From NCBI RefSeq assembly GCF_934330165.1, contig NZ_CAKRGI010000011.1, positions 1 to 62,578 of the forward strand: 62,578 bases of DNA. Reading direction: 5' to 3'. Position 1 is the first letter of the stretch; each line of letters starts with the position of its first letter. The notes under the pieces were generated by a model. The model was not told the origin of the DNA, made no database searches, and saw nothing but the letters and a program-made list of their open reading frames with translations. Positions 1-6,542 of the stretch are shown here, piece by piece. Made by a program: the position numbers and the translations under genes. Source of the stretch: an uncultured Mediterraneibacter sp. (GTDB taxonomy: Bacteria; Bacillota; Clostridia; Lachnospirales; Lachnospiraceae).

Positions 1-480
1 AAACTCTTCAAACTGCCCATTGTCACTAAGTTCATCATATCTTTTCCAGTAATCTAATTTTGGAAGCATTTCTTTCAAATAAGAGCGTGCCTGTTCTTCG
101 GTAAAGTTTTCATTTACCATATTCTTTACACATACATCAATCAATTCATCCATATCATTATATGTGTATGTTCCATCTGCATAGCACCATTTACAATACT
201 CTTCATTTAATGTGCCATCTTTATCACGTCCCAATATGGAATCATCATCAATTGGCATCCCGCAGCACTGGCAGATCAGCTTTCTGGGTTCTCCCAAAAG
301 CGTGTTGATTGAGACATCAAATTCTTTCGATAAGAGCTTAAGTGTATCCGTATTGGGAACTGTATCTCCATTTTCCCAACGGGATACCGCCTGCCTTGTA
401 ACCATGATTTTATCTGCCAGCTCGTCTTGTGACATTCCTCTTCCAGTACGAAGCTTTAAAATAATATTTTTTGTTTCCAT
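1..480 (-). CDS. XRE-family transcriptional regulator with zinc-ribbon domain (partial)
   Basis: The frame is open from an ATG at 480 to the left edge, so the C-terminus is missing; at least 160 residues are present. Residues 5-60 form a helix-turn-helix of the XRE type (SQDELADKIMVTRQAVSRWENG followed by the LLSKEFDVSINTLLG tail, shown here only as family hallmarks). Residues about 68-100 carry a CQCCG ... YCKWC pair that looks like a four-cysteine zinc ribbon. A strong AAGGAGA ribosome site precedes the ATG. Proteins of this build are common in Clostridia and are usually annotated as regulators with a putative zinc ribbon; the target is not known. An 8-bp inverted repeat just upstream (492-528) could be its own operator. 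It sits beside nuclease and toxin-antitoxin-like genes. Confidence 0.75.
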   Translation of the reverse strand, partial: METKNIILKLRTGRGMSQDELADKIMVTRQAVSRWENGDTVPNTDTLKLLSKEFDVSINTLLGEPRKLICQCCGMPIDDDSILGRDKDGTLNEEYCKWCYADGTYTYNDMDELIDVCVKNMVNENFTEEQARSYLKEMLPKLDYWKRYDELSDNGQFEEF

Positions 481-491
481 AATCGTCTCCT

Positions 492-528
492 TGTATCATG
501 TATAGTTGGTTTCTCTTTTTATGATACA
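492..528. promoter_or_regulatory. 8-bp inverted repeat in the leader of the XRE/zinc-ribbon gene
   Basis: The arms TGTATCAT (492-499) and ATGATACA (521-528) are perfectly complementary with a 21-bp spacer and end 12 bp before the regulator start codon. A repeat of this kind so close to an XRE gene fits an autoregulatory operator, but no binding consensus is known to me for this protein. Confidence 0.35.
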
Positions 529-546
529 GGCAAAATCGTGTGAGGG

Positions 547-568
547 AAAGCAACCTGCTGTTGCCATA
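547..568. repeat. 22-bp direct repeat, copy 1
   Basis: An exact 22-base copy of this stretch occurs at 1901-1922 in the same orientation. It contains a small dyad (GCAAC-CTGCT-GTTGC). The two copies flank the DUF1016 nuclease gene, so together they bracket a segment of about 1.35 kb. Confidence 0.7.
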
Positions 569-696
569 CCATGTCTATATGATTTGATCAGCACTCTTTG
601 GTCCTGACTTTCTTGAACCACCTTACTTGTAAGTGTCTGTGTACCCTTCACGCTTCCAACAGTCATTGCTAACCTTATTGGCTAAAGTACTTAACT

Positions 697-1758
697 TTAC
701 ATTCCCATTTCTTCTATCTCTTTTAACATAAATTCTTCCAGTTTCTTCTTGTCAGGTAAATGCAACATATAAGTTGAAACAAATAATTGGTTATCCATTC
801 CAGATAATGCATATTCTACCATCTGCGAGCCTTTGTCTGTACAAAGTAGTATTCCTACTGGCGGATTATCTCCTTCTGTCATCTCATTTTTCTTATAATA
901 ACCTACATAAGCGTTAAGCTGTCCCAAATCCTCATGTTTGAACTCATCATTCTTAAGTTCAATAATAACATTGCAATGTAGAAGACGGTTATAAAAAACA
1001 AGGTCAATAAAATAATATTTATCATCTATTATAATTCTCCTTTGTCTTGCCTCAAAACAGAATCCCTCTCCAAGTTCTAACATAAATTCCTGCAAATGAT
1101 CCATAAGAGCCTGTTCTAAATCAGATTCTGACACAGCATCCCTTGCATCAAGTCCCAAAAATTCAAATGTAAATGGATCTTTTATTGATAGCATTGTTCC
1201 ATTTGCATTATCAACAGATTTTTTTAATAAAAGCTCTGGTTTTTTACTTATGCCAGCTCTTACATAAAGGTTAGTTTTTATCTGTCTGCGGAGTTCTCTT
1301 ACATTCCAGTTGCATTTCATACACTCTGTTTCGTAAAAAAATCGTTCAAACGCATCATTTAATACCATAATTTCCCGAATATGGGAAAAAGACAAGTTAT
1401 TAACTAAAACATCTGGATCTGTGACAAATTGGTTCGACACTGTCGAACTTTTTCCAAAATCTGGTAATTTAAATTCGCTCGACACTGTCGAACCAATTTG
1501 AGGATATACCTTATAAAACTGTCTACAAGCCTTAAAAAGCGTATAATTCATTCCTTTTTGATCAATTTGTTTTTCCAAATTTTTCAAAAGATGAGAACCA
1601 TATTCTGCTCTGTCGCTGCCATCTTGTTCGTATTCAACTATATAATAACCAATCGCCCAATTGCGCAATGTCATGAGCTGATTTACAGCACTTTTTGCTG
1701 CTGAACTTGCTTTATCATTTATTTGCTTAATACTATCTGCAAGCAGTTCAAATTCCAT
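697..1758 (-). CDS. DUF1016 / YhcG-type PD-(D/E)xK nuclease domain protein
   Basis: This 353-residue protein has the two-part DUF1016 layout: an N-terminal helical domain (residues about 10-180, with the family-like YYIVEYEQ and SHIREIM stretches) and a C-terminal restriction-type nuclease fold. The catalytic signature is visible as an Asp in FIDLVFYN and an E-x-K in VIIELKNDEF, followed by the conserved GQLNAYVGYY helix. Family members are predicted DNA nucleases found in defence islands and next to restriction systems; I see no biochemical proof in the sequence. It lies between two 22-bp direct repeats and next to a toxin-antitoxin-like unit. The central linker is encoded by a long imperfect inverted repeat (1425-1500). 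No partner gene is directly attached to it. Confidence 0.85.
   Translation of the reverse strand: MEFELLADSIKQINDKASSAAKSAVNQLMTLRNWAIGYYIVEYEQDGSDRAEYGSHLLKNLEKQIDQKGMNYTLFKACRQFYKVYPQIGSTVSSEFKLPDFGKSSTVSNQFVTDPDVLVNNLSFSHIREIMVLNDAFERFFYETECMKCNWNVRELRRQIKTNLYVRAGISKKPELLLKKSVDNANGTMLSIKDPFTFEFLGLDARDAVSESDLEQALMDHLQEFMLELGEGFCFEARQRRIIIDDKYYFIDLVFYNRLLHCNVIIELKNDEFKHEDLGQLNAYVGYYKKNEMTEGDNPPVGILLCTDKGSQMVEYALSGMDNQLFVSTYMLHLPDKKKLEEFMLKEIEEMGM
1425..1500. repeat. long inverted repeat inside the DUF1016 coding sequence
   Basis: Arms 1425-1447 and 1479-1500 are reverse complements over about 22 bases except for the central base. Each arm also holds a shorter near-palindrome built on TCGACACTGTCGA. 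The repeat encodes the interdomain linker with two similar STVS-type peptides. It could fold back in single-stranded DNA or mRNA. Confidence 0.6.
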
Positions 1759-1795
1759 TGCATTACCTCCAATACATTGTCCTAAGACTATTATA

Positions 1796-1842
1796 AAATC
1801 GCATAGACACAGTATACCACGGCTCCTGTATCTATGCGATTT
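1796..1842. terminator. 17-bp hairpin upstream of the DUF1016 gene
   Basis: Arms AAATCGCATAGACACAG and CTGTATCTATGCGATTT pair with one mismatch around a 13-base loop. On the plus strand it is followed by a T-rich run, on the minus strand by TATAATAG. Position between the PIN-like gene (ends 1938) and the DUF1016 gene (starts 1758) suggests a terminator or regulatory hairpin separating the two minus-strand units; the T-run points the other way, so the assignment is uncertain. Confidence 0.4.
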
Positions 1843-1900
1843 CTTTTTATTGTTTTTGCCGATCCGTTATCTTTATCATATCGATAAATCTGCAGGATGA

Positions 1901-1922
1901 AAAGCAACCTGCTGTTGCCATA
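1901..1922. repeat. 22-bp direct repeat, copy 2
   Basis: Exact direct copy of 547-568. It lies just past the stop codon of the PIN-like gene at 1938. Confidence 0.7.
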
Positions 1923-1937
1923 AGCACGCTCTTATTT

Positions 1938-2876
1938 CTAAAATACTATATTAATACCATTGGGTTCTATAATTTTCTGAACCAGTTCTTTACCAGTCAT
2001 TGAAATCCTCTCATCAACACTTAGGTCGAAAGCAGTTGTACCCATTACAACTATTTTTCCAGAAGTTCCTTTAGAAATAAGATTCTCCATTTCCTCTTCT
2101 GACATAACAATTTTTTCTTGGAACATATGTTGCACGAGTTTAGGTGTACTAAACAAAATTATCTTCGCCCCTCTATTTTGGGGATTTGTTCTTCTCATCA
2201 CAGAATCTATTTTTCCCGCAGCCCCTTTATCATCTGTTAGGACACACAGCTTACCATCTTTTATTCCTGCCATATGCGATAAGATATGTACACATATTGC
2301 TATTAATTCTTCTCCTAGATTATCGGCATATTCTTTATTGACTCTTACAGCAGAAAAGAATCTGCTGTACAAATCTGACTGCCTGAGATTCTTACCTTCA
2401 ATTACTTCAGAATACAGTTTTTCTTCTGCTTTTAGAGTATACTCTATCGTACTTACCGGTGACTTCACTGTTCTAACCGCCCATACTAAGTACTCATTAA
2501 TTTTTTCATTAATAGCAAAACATTCCGAAAGAATGTCAAATGTATACTCTTCATTGAATATTGCAACAACCACTCCTGCTTCATTAAATCCTTTAATAAG
2601 ATTCACATATTCTTCCGCCAATTTATGAAAATCAGATGTCAACTCCATCAACACGCATCTAGAAATACAAATTAATGTACCATGTGCTTTAAAATAATTT
2701 ATTATGATATTCTTTTCCTTATCCGATAAATTAGAGTGTCTTTGAAATGAACATGCATCATAAAACAACACCCGATCAACAGTAAAAAATGCATTTTTTA
2801 TAGCTTTGACATCCGATGTAATAAAAGGTTCTATTTCATTGTAATTGTCAGGGATTTCAGTATAAGTTGTTGCCAT
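1938..2876 (-). CDS. PIN-like domain protein, predicted toxin/nuclease of an XRE-ImmA module
   Basis: A 312-residue protein with the spaced acidic residues of a PIN-type ribonuclease: Asp40 in VLFYDACSF, Glu78 in CVLMELTSD, Glu189/190 in NLGEELIAI and Asp215/216 in CVLTDDKGAAG. That order (D - E - E - D at strand and helix ends) is the usual PIN metal site. The last 70 residues do not resemble PIN proteins I know and are rich in charged residues. It is longer than ordinary VapC-like toxins (about 130 residues) and than DUF4411 PIN proteins that accompany ImmA genes. The gene starts 3 bp after the metalloprotease gene stops, so it is the last gene of a three-gene operon. Function is inferred from motif spacing and context, not recognised by full-length similarity. 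Confidence 0.6.
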   Translation of the reverse strand: MATTYTEIPDNYNEIEPFITSDVKAIKNAFFTVDRVLFYDACSFQRHSNLSDKEKNIIINYFKAHGTLICISRCVLMELTSDFHKLAEEYVNLIKGFNEAGVVVAIFNEEYTFDILSECFAINEKINEYLVWAVRTVKSPVSTIEYTLKAEEKLYSEVIEGKNLRQSDLYSRFFSAVRVNKEYADNLGEELIAICVHILSHMAGIKDGKLCVLTDDKGAAGKIDSVMRRTNPQNRGAKIILFSTPKLVQHMFQEKIVMSEEEMENLISKGTSGKIVVMGTTAFDLSVDERISMTGKELVQKIIEPNGINIVF

Positions 2877-2879
2877 ACA

Positions 2880-3683
2880 TTATTCCCCCTTAATCTTTGT
2901 ATATAATTCACGCATATTTTGAATAACCTTATTCAATGTACGCTCATTTATATACTCATCCTCAATGTACTTTTTCCCTAATCTATCAACTACAAGCTCG
3001 ATATGAGAATAGTCATCTCTACATGAAGCATGCATGATACTTTCATCCAGCCATAAATCAGATAATTTCTGGCTAACCGAACTTCTGTCAATACTAAATA
3101 ACGCTTCAGAAAATGAATTTCCAAGAATTAGTTTTAATTCCAAACATCTAATTAACACTGCCATATATGGCACCTGATAGTATGACATTAACCGAATTAT
3201 TGTATCAACTTCATTTCCTTTTGATTCCTCTTTAAATTTTGAATACATTCTTTGAAAGCTCACTTCAGGCATTAACAACATACCAGCAAAAAGATTTGCT
3301 GCATATTCTTCTTCGTGTTCGTAGTAATGATCATCTGCAAATTCAACTTTAGATACAAAATCACTTTCGCCAAAAAAAACATGATATACCTCATGTGCTA
3401 ATGCAAAATTTACATTCACTCTAGGTAATGATGTATTAACAACGACATATCCCAATCCATCACCTCTATAGCACATTGCCCCAATTTCATCATCTGCGAA
3501 TGGCAATTCAAATACCAAAAAACCCTTTTTTTCAAATGAGGATCTAACAATCTGCAAAATATTTAGAAGATCACTATCATATTCAATTCTGGCAAATGCA
3601 CAGAATCGTTTTACCATAGAATAAATATCTTCATGATTTTTATCGCTATATGCTATGATTTTCCGTAAACGTTCTACATTCAT
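2880..3683 (-). CDS. ImmA/IrrE family zinc metallo-endopeptidase
   Basis: 267 residues. The active site is plain: HEVYH at 97-101 (HExxH) and a downstream EHEEEYAANLFAGMLLMP stretch (about 122-139) that supplies the third zinc ligand, as in COG2856 peptidases. Known members (ImmA of ICEBs1, IrrE/PprI) cleave a cognate XRE repressor to switch on its regulon. Here the XRE gene lies 3 bp upstream and a PIN-like gene 3 bp downstream, so the simplest reading is a protease that destroys the upstream repressor/antitoxin and so frees the third protein. No signal peptide is seen; it is cytoplasmic. Confidence 0.85.
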   Translation of the reverse strand: MNVERLRKIIAYSDKNHEDIYSMVKRFCAFARIEYDSDLLNILQIVRSSFEKKGFLVFELPFADDEIGAMCYRGDGLGYVVVNTSLPRVNVNFALAHEVYHVFFGESDFVSKVEFADDHYYEHEEEYAANLFAGMLLMPEVSFQRMYSKFKEESKGNEVDTIIRLMSYYQVPYMAVLIRCLELKLILGNSFSEALFSIDRSSVSQKLSDLWLDESIMHASCRDDYSHIELVVDRLGKKYIEDEYINERTLNKVIQNMRELYTKIKGE

Positions 3684-3686
3684 TCC

Positions 3687-4052
3687 TTATCCCCTTGCTA
3701 TATTCTCAAATCGACTTTTTGCACTTATTACTTCGTCAATATTCTCCATGAGTTCCATTAACTGTTTAGCAATCTGCTCCTGCTTCTGAGAAGGCTCCCC
3801 AGCATAAAATGCAATTTTATTGATTGCCATATTTCCTATCTGAGGAACAACAATAGCATCCGCTAAAAAGAATTCTACACTCTTTCCCAGTCCACTTGCT
3901 ATTTTTTCCATATCTGTACCACTTTCTTCCTGTGAACCAGTCAATAAGCGCGACATTTTATTCTTATCAATTCCGGTAATCATACTAAGATAACTCTGCT
4001 TGATTTTCATTTCTGATAAGTACTTGTTTACATTGCTTATAAACTTTGTCAT
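3687..4052 (-). CDS. XRE-family helix-turn-helix protein, repressor/antitoxin of the ImmA-PIN unit
   Basis: The start chosen is the ATG at 4052 because an AAGGGGGA ribosome site lies at the right distance; an upstream in-frame ATG at 4076 lacks one. The 121-residue product has an N-terminal HTH (residues about 10-65: KQSYLSMITGIDKNKMSRLLTG) and a C-terminal helical tail (QIAKQLMELMENIDEVI) likely used for dimerisation or contact with the protease. First gene of the three-gene operon with 3-bp gaps, and preceded by its own promoter (4106-4133). By analogy with ImmR-ImmA pairs it should repress that promoter and be cleaved by the metalloprotease. Confidence 0.8.
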   Translation of the reverse strand: MTKFISNVNKYLSEMKIKQSYLSMITGIDKNKMSRLLTGSQEESGTDMEKIASGLGKSVEFFLADAIVVPQIGNMAINKIAFYAGEPSQKQEQIAKQLMELMENIDEVISAKSRFENIARG

Positions 4053-4105
4053 GATGCTTCCCCCTTTCTTTCTCATAATATAAGATTTTATTTTATTTAA
4101 TTATT

Positions 4106-4133
4106 ATTATACGCTTTTTTTCACGCAATGCAA
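4106..4133 (-). promoter_or_regulatory. promoter of the XRE-ImmA-PIN operon
   Basis: On the minus strand a TTGCAT -35-like box, 16-bp spacer and a perfect TATAAT -10 box. The -10 lies 54 bp before the start codon of the XRE gene. The surrounding DNA is very AT-rich. Confidence 0.6.
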
Positions 4134-4207
4134 CTTTTCTCTCTCATTATTTAAGATTTTTATAGATGCTTATAATCACATCCCTTTGTAAGTACATTCA
4201 TTCGAAT

Positions 4208-4242
4208 AAAAATGGCGAAGTGCTTATCGTAACACTCCGCCA
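4208..4242 (-). terminator. intrinsic terminator of the thiN-end of the housekeeping operon
   Basis: On the minus strand TGGCGGAGTG and CACTTCGCCA form a 10-bp stem (one G-U pair) followed by TTTTTATT. It lies about 90 bp beyond the thiN stop codon. Confidence 0.75.
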
Positions 4243-4334
4243 AAAGCCTGACTGATTTGAGCAAAAAATGCCTGGTCAGGTCTGCTTTATTATTTTATGC
4301 AATTCCACTGCATTTATACACTTAAATATTCTTT

Positions 4335-4988
4335 CTAATCCCTGGTTTCCATCAGAATCACTTTTCCACATACAAAAGAAATCTTCACTTCATCTTCTGC
4401 AAATTCATTACTCACACACAGACTGTCTCCTGCAGAAAGCAGATGATTCTGCAGCGGGTATTTTGCTCCGCTGATACTAAAATCTTCTACAGGAAGTTCC
4501 AGTGGAAATACGGAAAAATATTTTCCAAAAGCTTCTGCTCTCGTCAGCGTGATCCCATGATCTAAAATCCGAATCCGGTTATGACTGTCCAGGATCATTG
4601 CCTCTGAACCTGCTGCCAGTGCAATATTCAGACACTGGATATTCGCCCAGAGATGATCGATCCGGTTTCCTGTTCCTCCGAGGATATAAATTTCCTTTCT
4701 TCTAAGTCCCAGGCATAACCGGAGTGCAATTTCTGTATCAGAAGCATCTTTTACAGGGTTAAACTCCCGAATTGGTACATTTTCCTCCGTCCGGTAATGT
4801 TCCACGATCTCTCTTGGAACACTGTCAAAATCTCCGACAATATAATCCGGTTTGATCTCATTTTCGTATAAAAACTGAAGTCCTTTATCTACCCCGATAA
4901 TAAACTCAGTCTCCTCTGACTGAAGGATCGGAAGTACAAATTCTTTTTCCAGGATTCCTCCACTCACGATCACAGTTCTCTTACTCAT
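4335..4988 (-). CDS. thiN: thiamine diphosphokinase
   Basis: 217 residues; transfers pyrophosphate from ATP to thiamine to give the cofactor thiamine diphosphate in the cytoplasm. Family motifs are all present: GVDKGLQ near residue 32, the metal-binding VGDFDS (about 51-56), KDASDTE (about 79-85) and GGTGNRIDH (about 103-111). Length matches bacterial YloS/ThiN proteins. Its ATG lies inside the last codons of rpe, an 8-bp overlap that implies translational coupling. It is the last gene before a terminator, as in the usual Clostridia/Bacillus order prkC-rsgA-rpe-thiN. Confidence 0.95.
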   Translation of the reverse strand: MSKRTVIVSGGILEKEFVLPILQSEETEFIIGVDKGLQFLYENEIKPDYIVGDFDSVPREIVEHYRTEENVPIREFNPVKDASDTEIALRLCLGLRRKEIYILGGTGNRIDHLWANIQCLNIALAAGSEAMILDSHNRIRILDHGITLTRAEAFGKYFSVFPLELPVEDFSISGAKYPLQNHLLSAGDSLCVSNEFAEDEVKISFVCGKVILMETRD

Positions 4989-5643
4989 GACTCTTTAATA
5001 TCTCCATAAATTCTTCTGTATTTTTTCTGATGTCTCCCTTAAATACGCCTGAACCGGAAACCATAATATTGGCTCCTGCATCCAATACTTCCGCAACATT
5101 GGCATGGTAGATACCGCCATCGACTTCAATATCTGTCTTTAATCCCTTTTCATCCAGCATTTTTCTCAGTTTTCTGATACGATCCAGTGATTCCGGGATA
5201 AATGCCTGTCCTCCAAATCCCGGCTCTACTGACATGACCAGCAACATATCAGCCTGATCCAGATACGGAACAAGTGCCTCCACCGGAGTTTTGGGCTTAA
5301 TCGAAATTCCCGCCTTCACACCTGCTGCATGGATCCTGTCGATCGTCGCCTGTAGATCTTCACACGCCTCTAAATGAACCGTGATGATATCCGCTCCTGC
5401 CTTTGCAAATTCTTCCACATAGCGGATCGGTTCTGTGATCATCAGATGTGCATCGAGTATCTGCGAAGTATATCCCTTTATACAGGAAAGTACCGGCATT
5501 CCAAAAGAAATACTTGGTACAAAGATTCCATCCATTACATCAAAATGAATATATTCTGCTCCTGCGGACTCTGTCACTTTAAGCTGCTCTCCGAGGACTT
5601 TAAAATCCGCAGAAAGTATCGATGGTGCTAACACATTCTTCAT
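4981..5643 (-). CDS. rpe: ribulose-phosphate 3-epimerase
   Basis: 220 residues, a TIM-barrel epimerase interconverting ribulose 5-phosphate and xylulose 5-phosphate. Hallmarks seen: LAPSILSADF at the N-terminus, HFDVMDGIFVPSISFG (metal-binding His and catalytic Asp), HLEAC, MSVEPGFGGQAFIP and the second catalytic Asp in EVDGGIY. Full length. It lies 2 bp after rsgA and overlaps thiN, so it is in the same transcript. Confidence 0.96.
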   Translation of the reverse strand: MKNVLAPSILSADFKVLGEQLKVTESAGAEYIHFDVMDGIFVPSISFGMPVLSCIKGYTSQILDAHLMITEPIRYVEEFAKAGADIITVHLEACEDLQATIDRIHAAGVKAGISIKPKTPVEALVPYLDQADMLLVMSVEPGFGGQAFIPESLDRIRKLRKMLDEKGLKTDIEVDGGIYHANVAEVLDAGANIMVSGSGVFKGDIRKNTEEFMEILKSHE

Positions 5644-5645
5644 TT

Positions 5646-6524
5646 CTAATACCTCTTCTTTTCTTTTAATTCACGATACATCTCTGTATAATCTTCATAG
5701 CGGATCTTATGGATTTCTCCGCTCTCTACTGCTTCCTTCACTGCACATCCCGGTTCATGAATGTGGTCGCAGCCATTAAACCTGCATTTCCCTTCATACG
5801 GAGAAAATTCCGGAAAACAGTACTTCAGTTCTTCTTTTTCAAAATCATTAACATAAAGGGAACTGAATCCCGGTGTATCCATAATATAGGAATCCGTATT
5901 GATCATGATCAGTTCGGAATGCCTCGTGGTATGCTTTCCTCTTGCAATTTTTCTGCTGATACTTCCGGTTTCCATCTGTACTCCTGACTGGAGCAGATTG
6001 ATCAGAGAAGACTTTCCTACTCCTGACGGACCTGCTATGGAAGTCGTCTTTCCTTTCAGCATCTGCTTTAATTTTTCTATATTTTCTTCTTTCTTTGCAC
6101 TGGTAAACAGCACCGGATAGCCACAGGCTGCATAAACTTCCTCCAATTCCGCAATCTCGGGATGTTCTGCAAGATCGGTCTTATTAAAGCACAAAATGAC
6201 CGGAATCTCTTTTCGCTCCATCATAACCAGAAAGCGATCCAGCAGATTATAGTGCGGTTTTGGTTCAGTGATCGCAAATACGACCAGTGCCTGATCTATA
6301 TTTGCCACTGCCGGACGGATCAGTTCATTTTTCCTCGGCAGGATCTTCGTCACATTTCCGATTTTTTCTTCTTCATCCAGGACTTCCAGCTCCACTTCAT
6401 CGCCAACCAGTGGTTTAATGCCATTCTTCCTGAATGACCCCTTTGCTTTACATTCATAAAGACCGGATTCTACTACATTCACGTAGTAGAATCCGGCAAT
6501 TCCTTTTATAATCTTTCCCTGCAT
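5646..6524 (-). CDS. rsgA: small ribosomal subunit assembly GTPase RsgA
   Basis: 292 residues. Circularly permuted GTPase that helps the late maturation of the 30S subunit. Order of motifs is as expected: N-terminal OB fold (residues 1-65), NKTD (G4), GPSGVGKSSL (G1), the T-containing switch (RGKHTTRH), DTPG (G3), then the C-terminal zinc knuckle CRFNGCDHIHEPGC. In the operon between prkC and rpe. Nothing unusual. Confidence 0.96.
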   Translation of the reverse strand: MQGKIIKGIAGFYYVNVVESGLYECKAKGSFRKNGIKPLVGDEVELEVLDEEEKIGNVTKILPRKNELIRPAVANIDQALVVFAITEPKPHYNLLDRFLVMMERKEIPVILCFNKTDLAEHPEIAELEEVYAACGYPVLFTSAKKEENIEKLKQMLKGKTTSIAGPSGVGKSSLINLLQSGVQMETGSISRKIARGKHTTRHSELIMINTDSYIMDTPGFSSLYVNDFEKEELKYCFPEFSPYEGKCRFNGCDHIHEPGCAVKEAVESGEIHKIRYEDYTEMYRELKEKKRY

Positions 6525-6542
6525 ATATTACTGCTCTCTGCT

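Noticed and set aside
1790..1800. TATAAT box for the DUF1016 gene
   Set aside because: A -10-like TATAAT follows the hairpin on the minus strand but no -35 is found at 16-18 bp; not called as a promoter.
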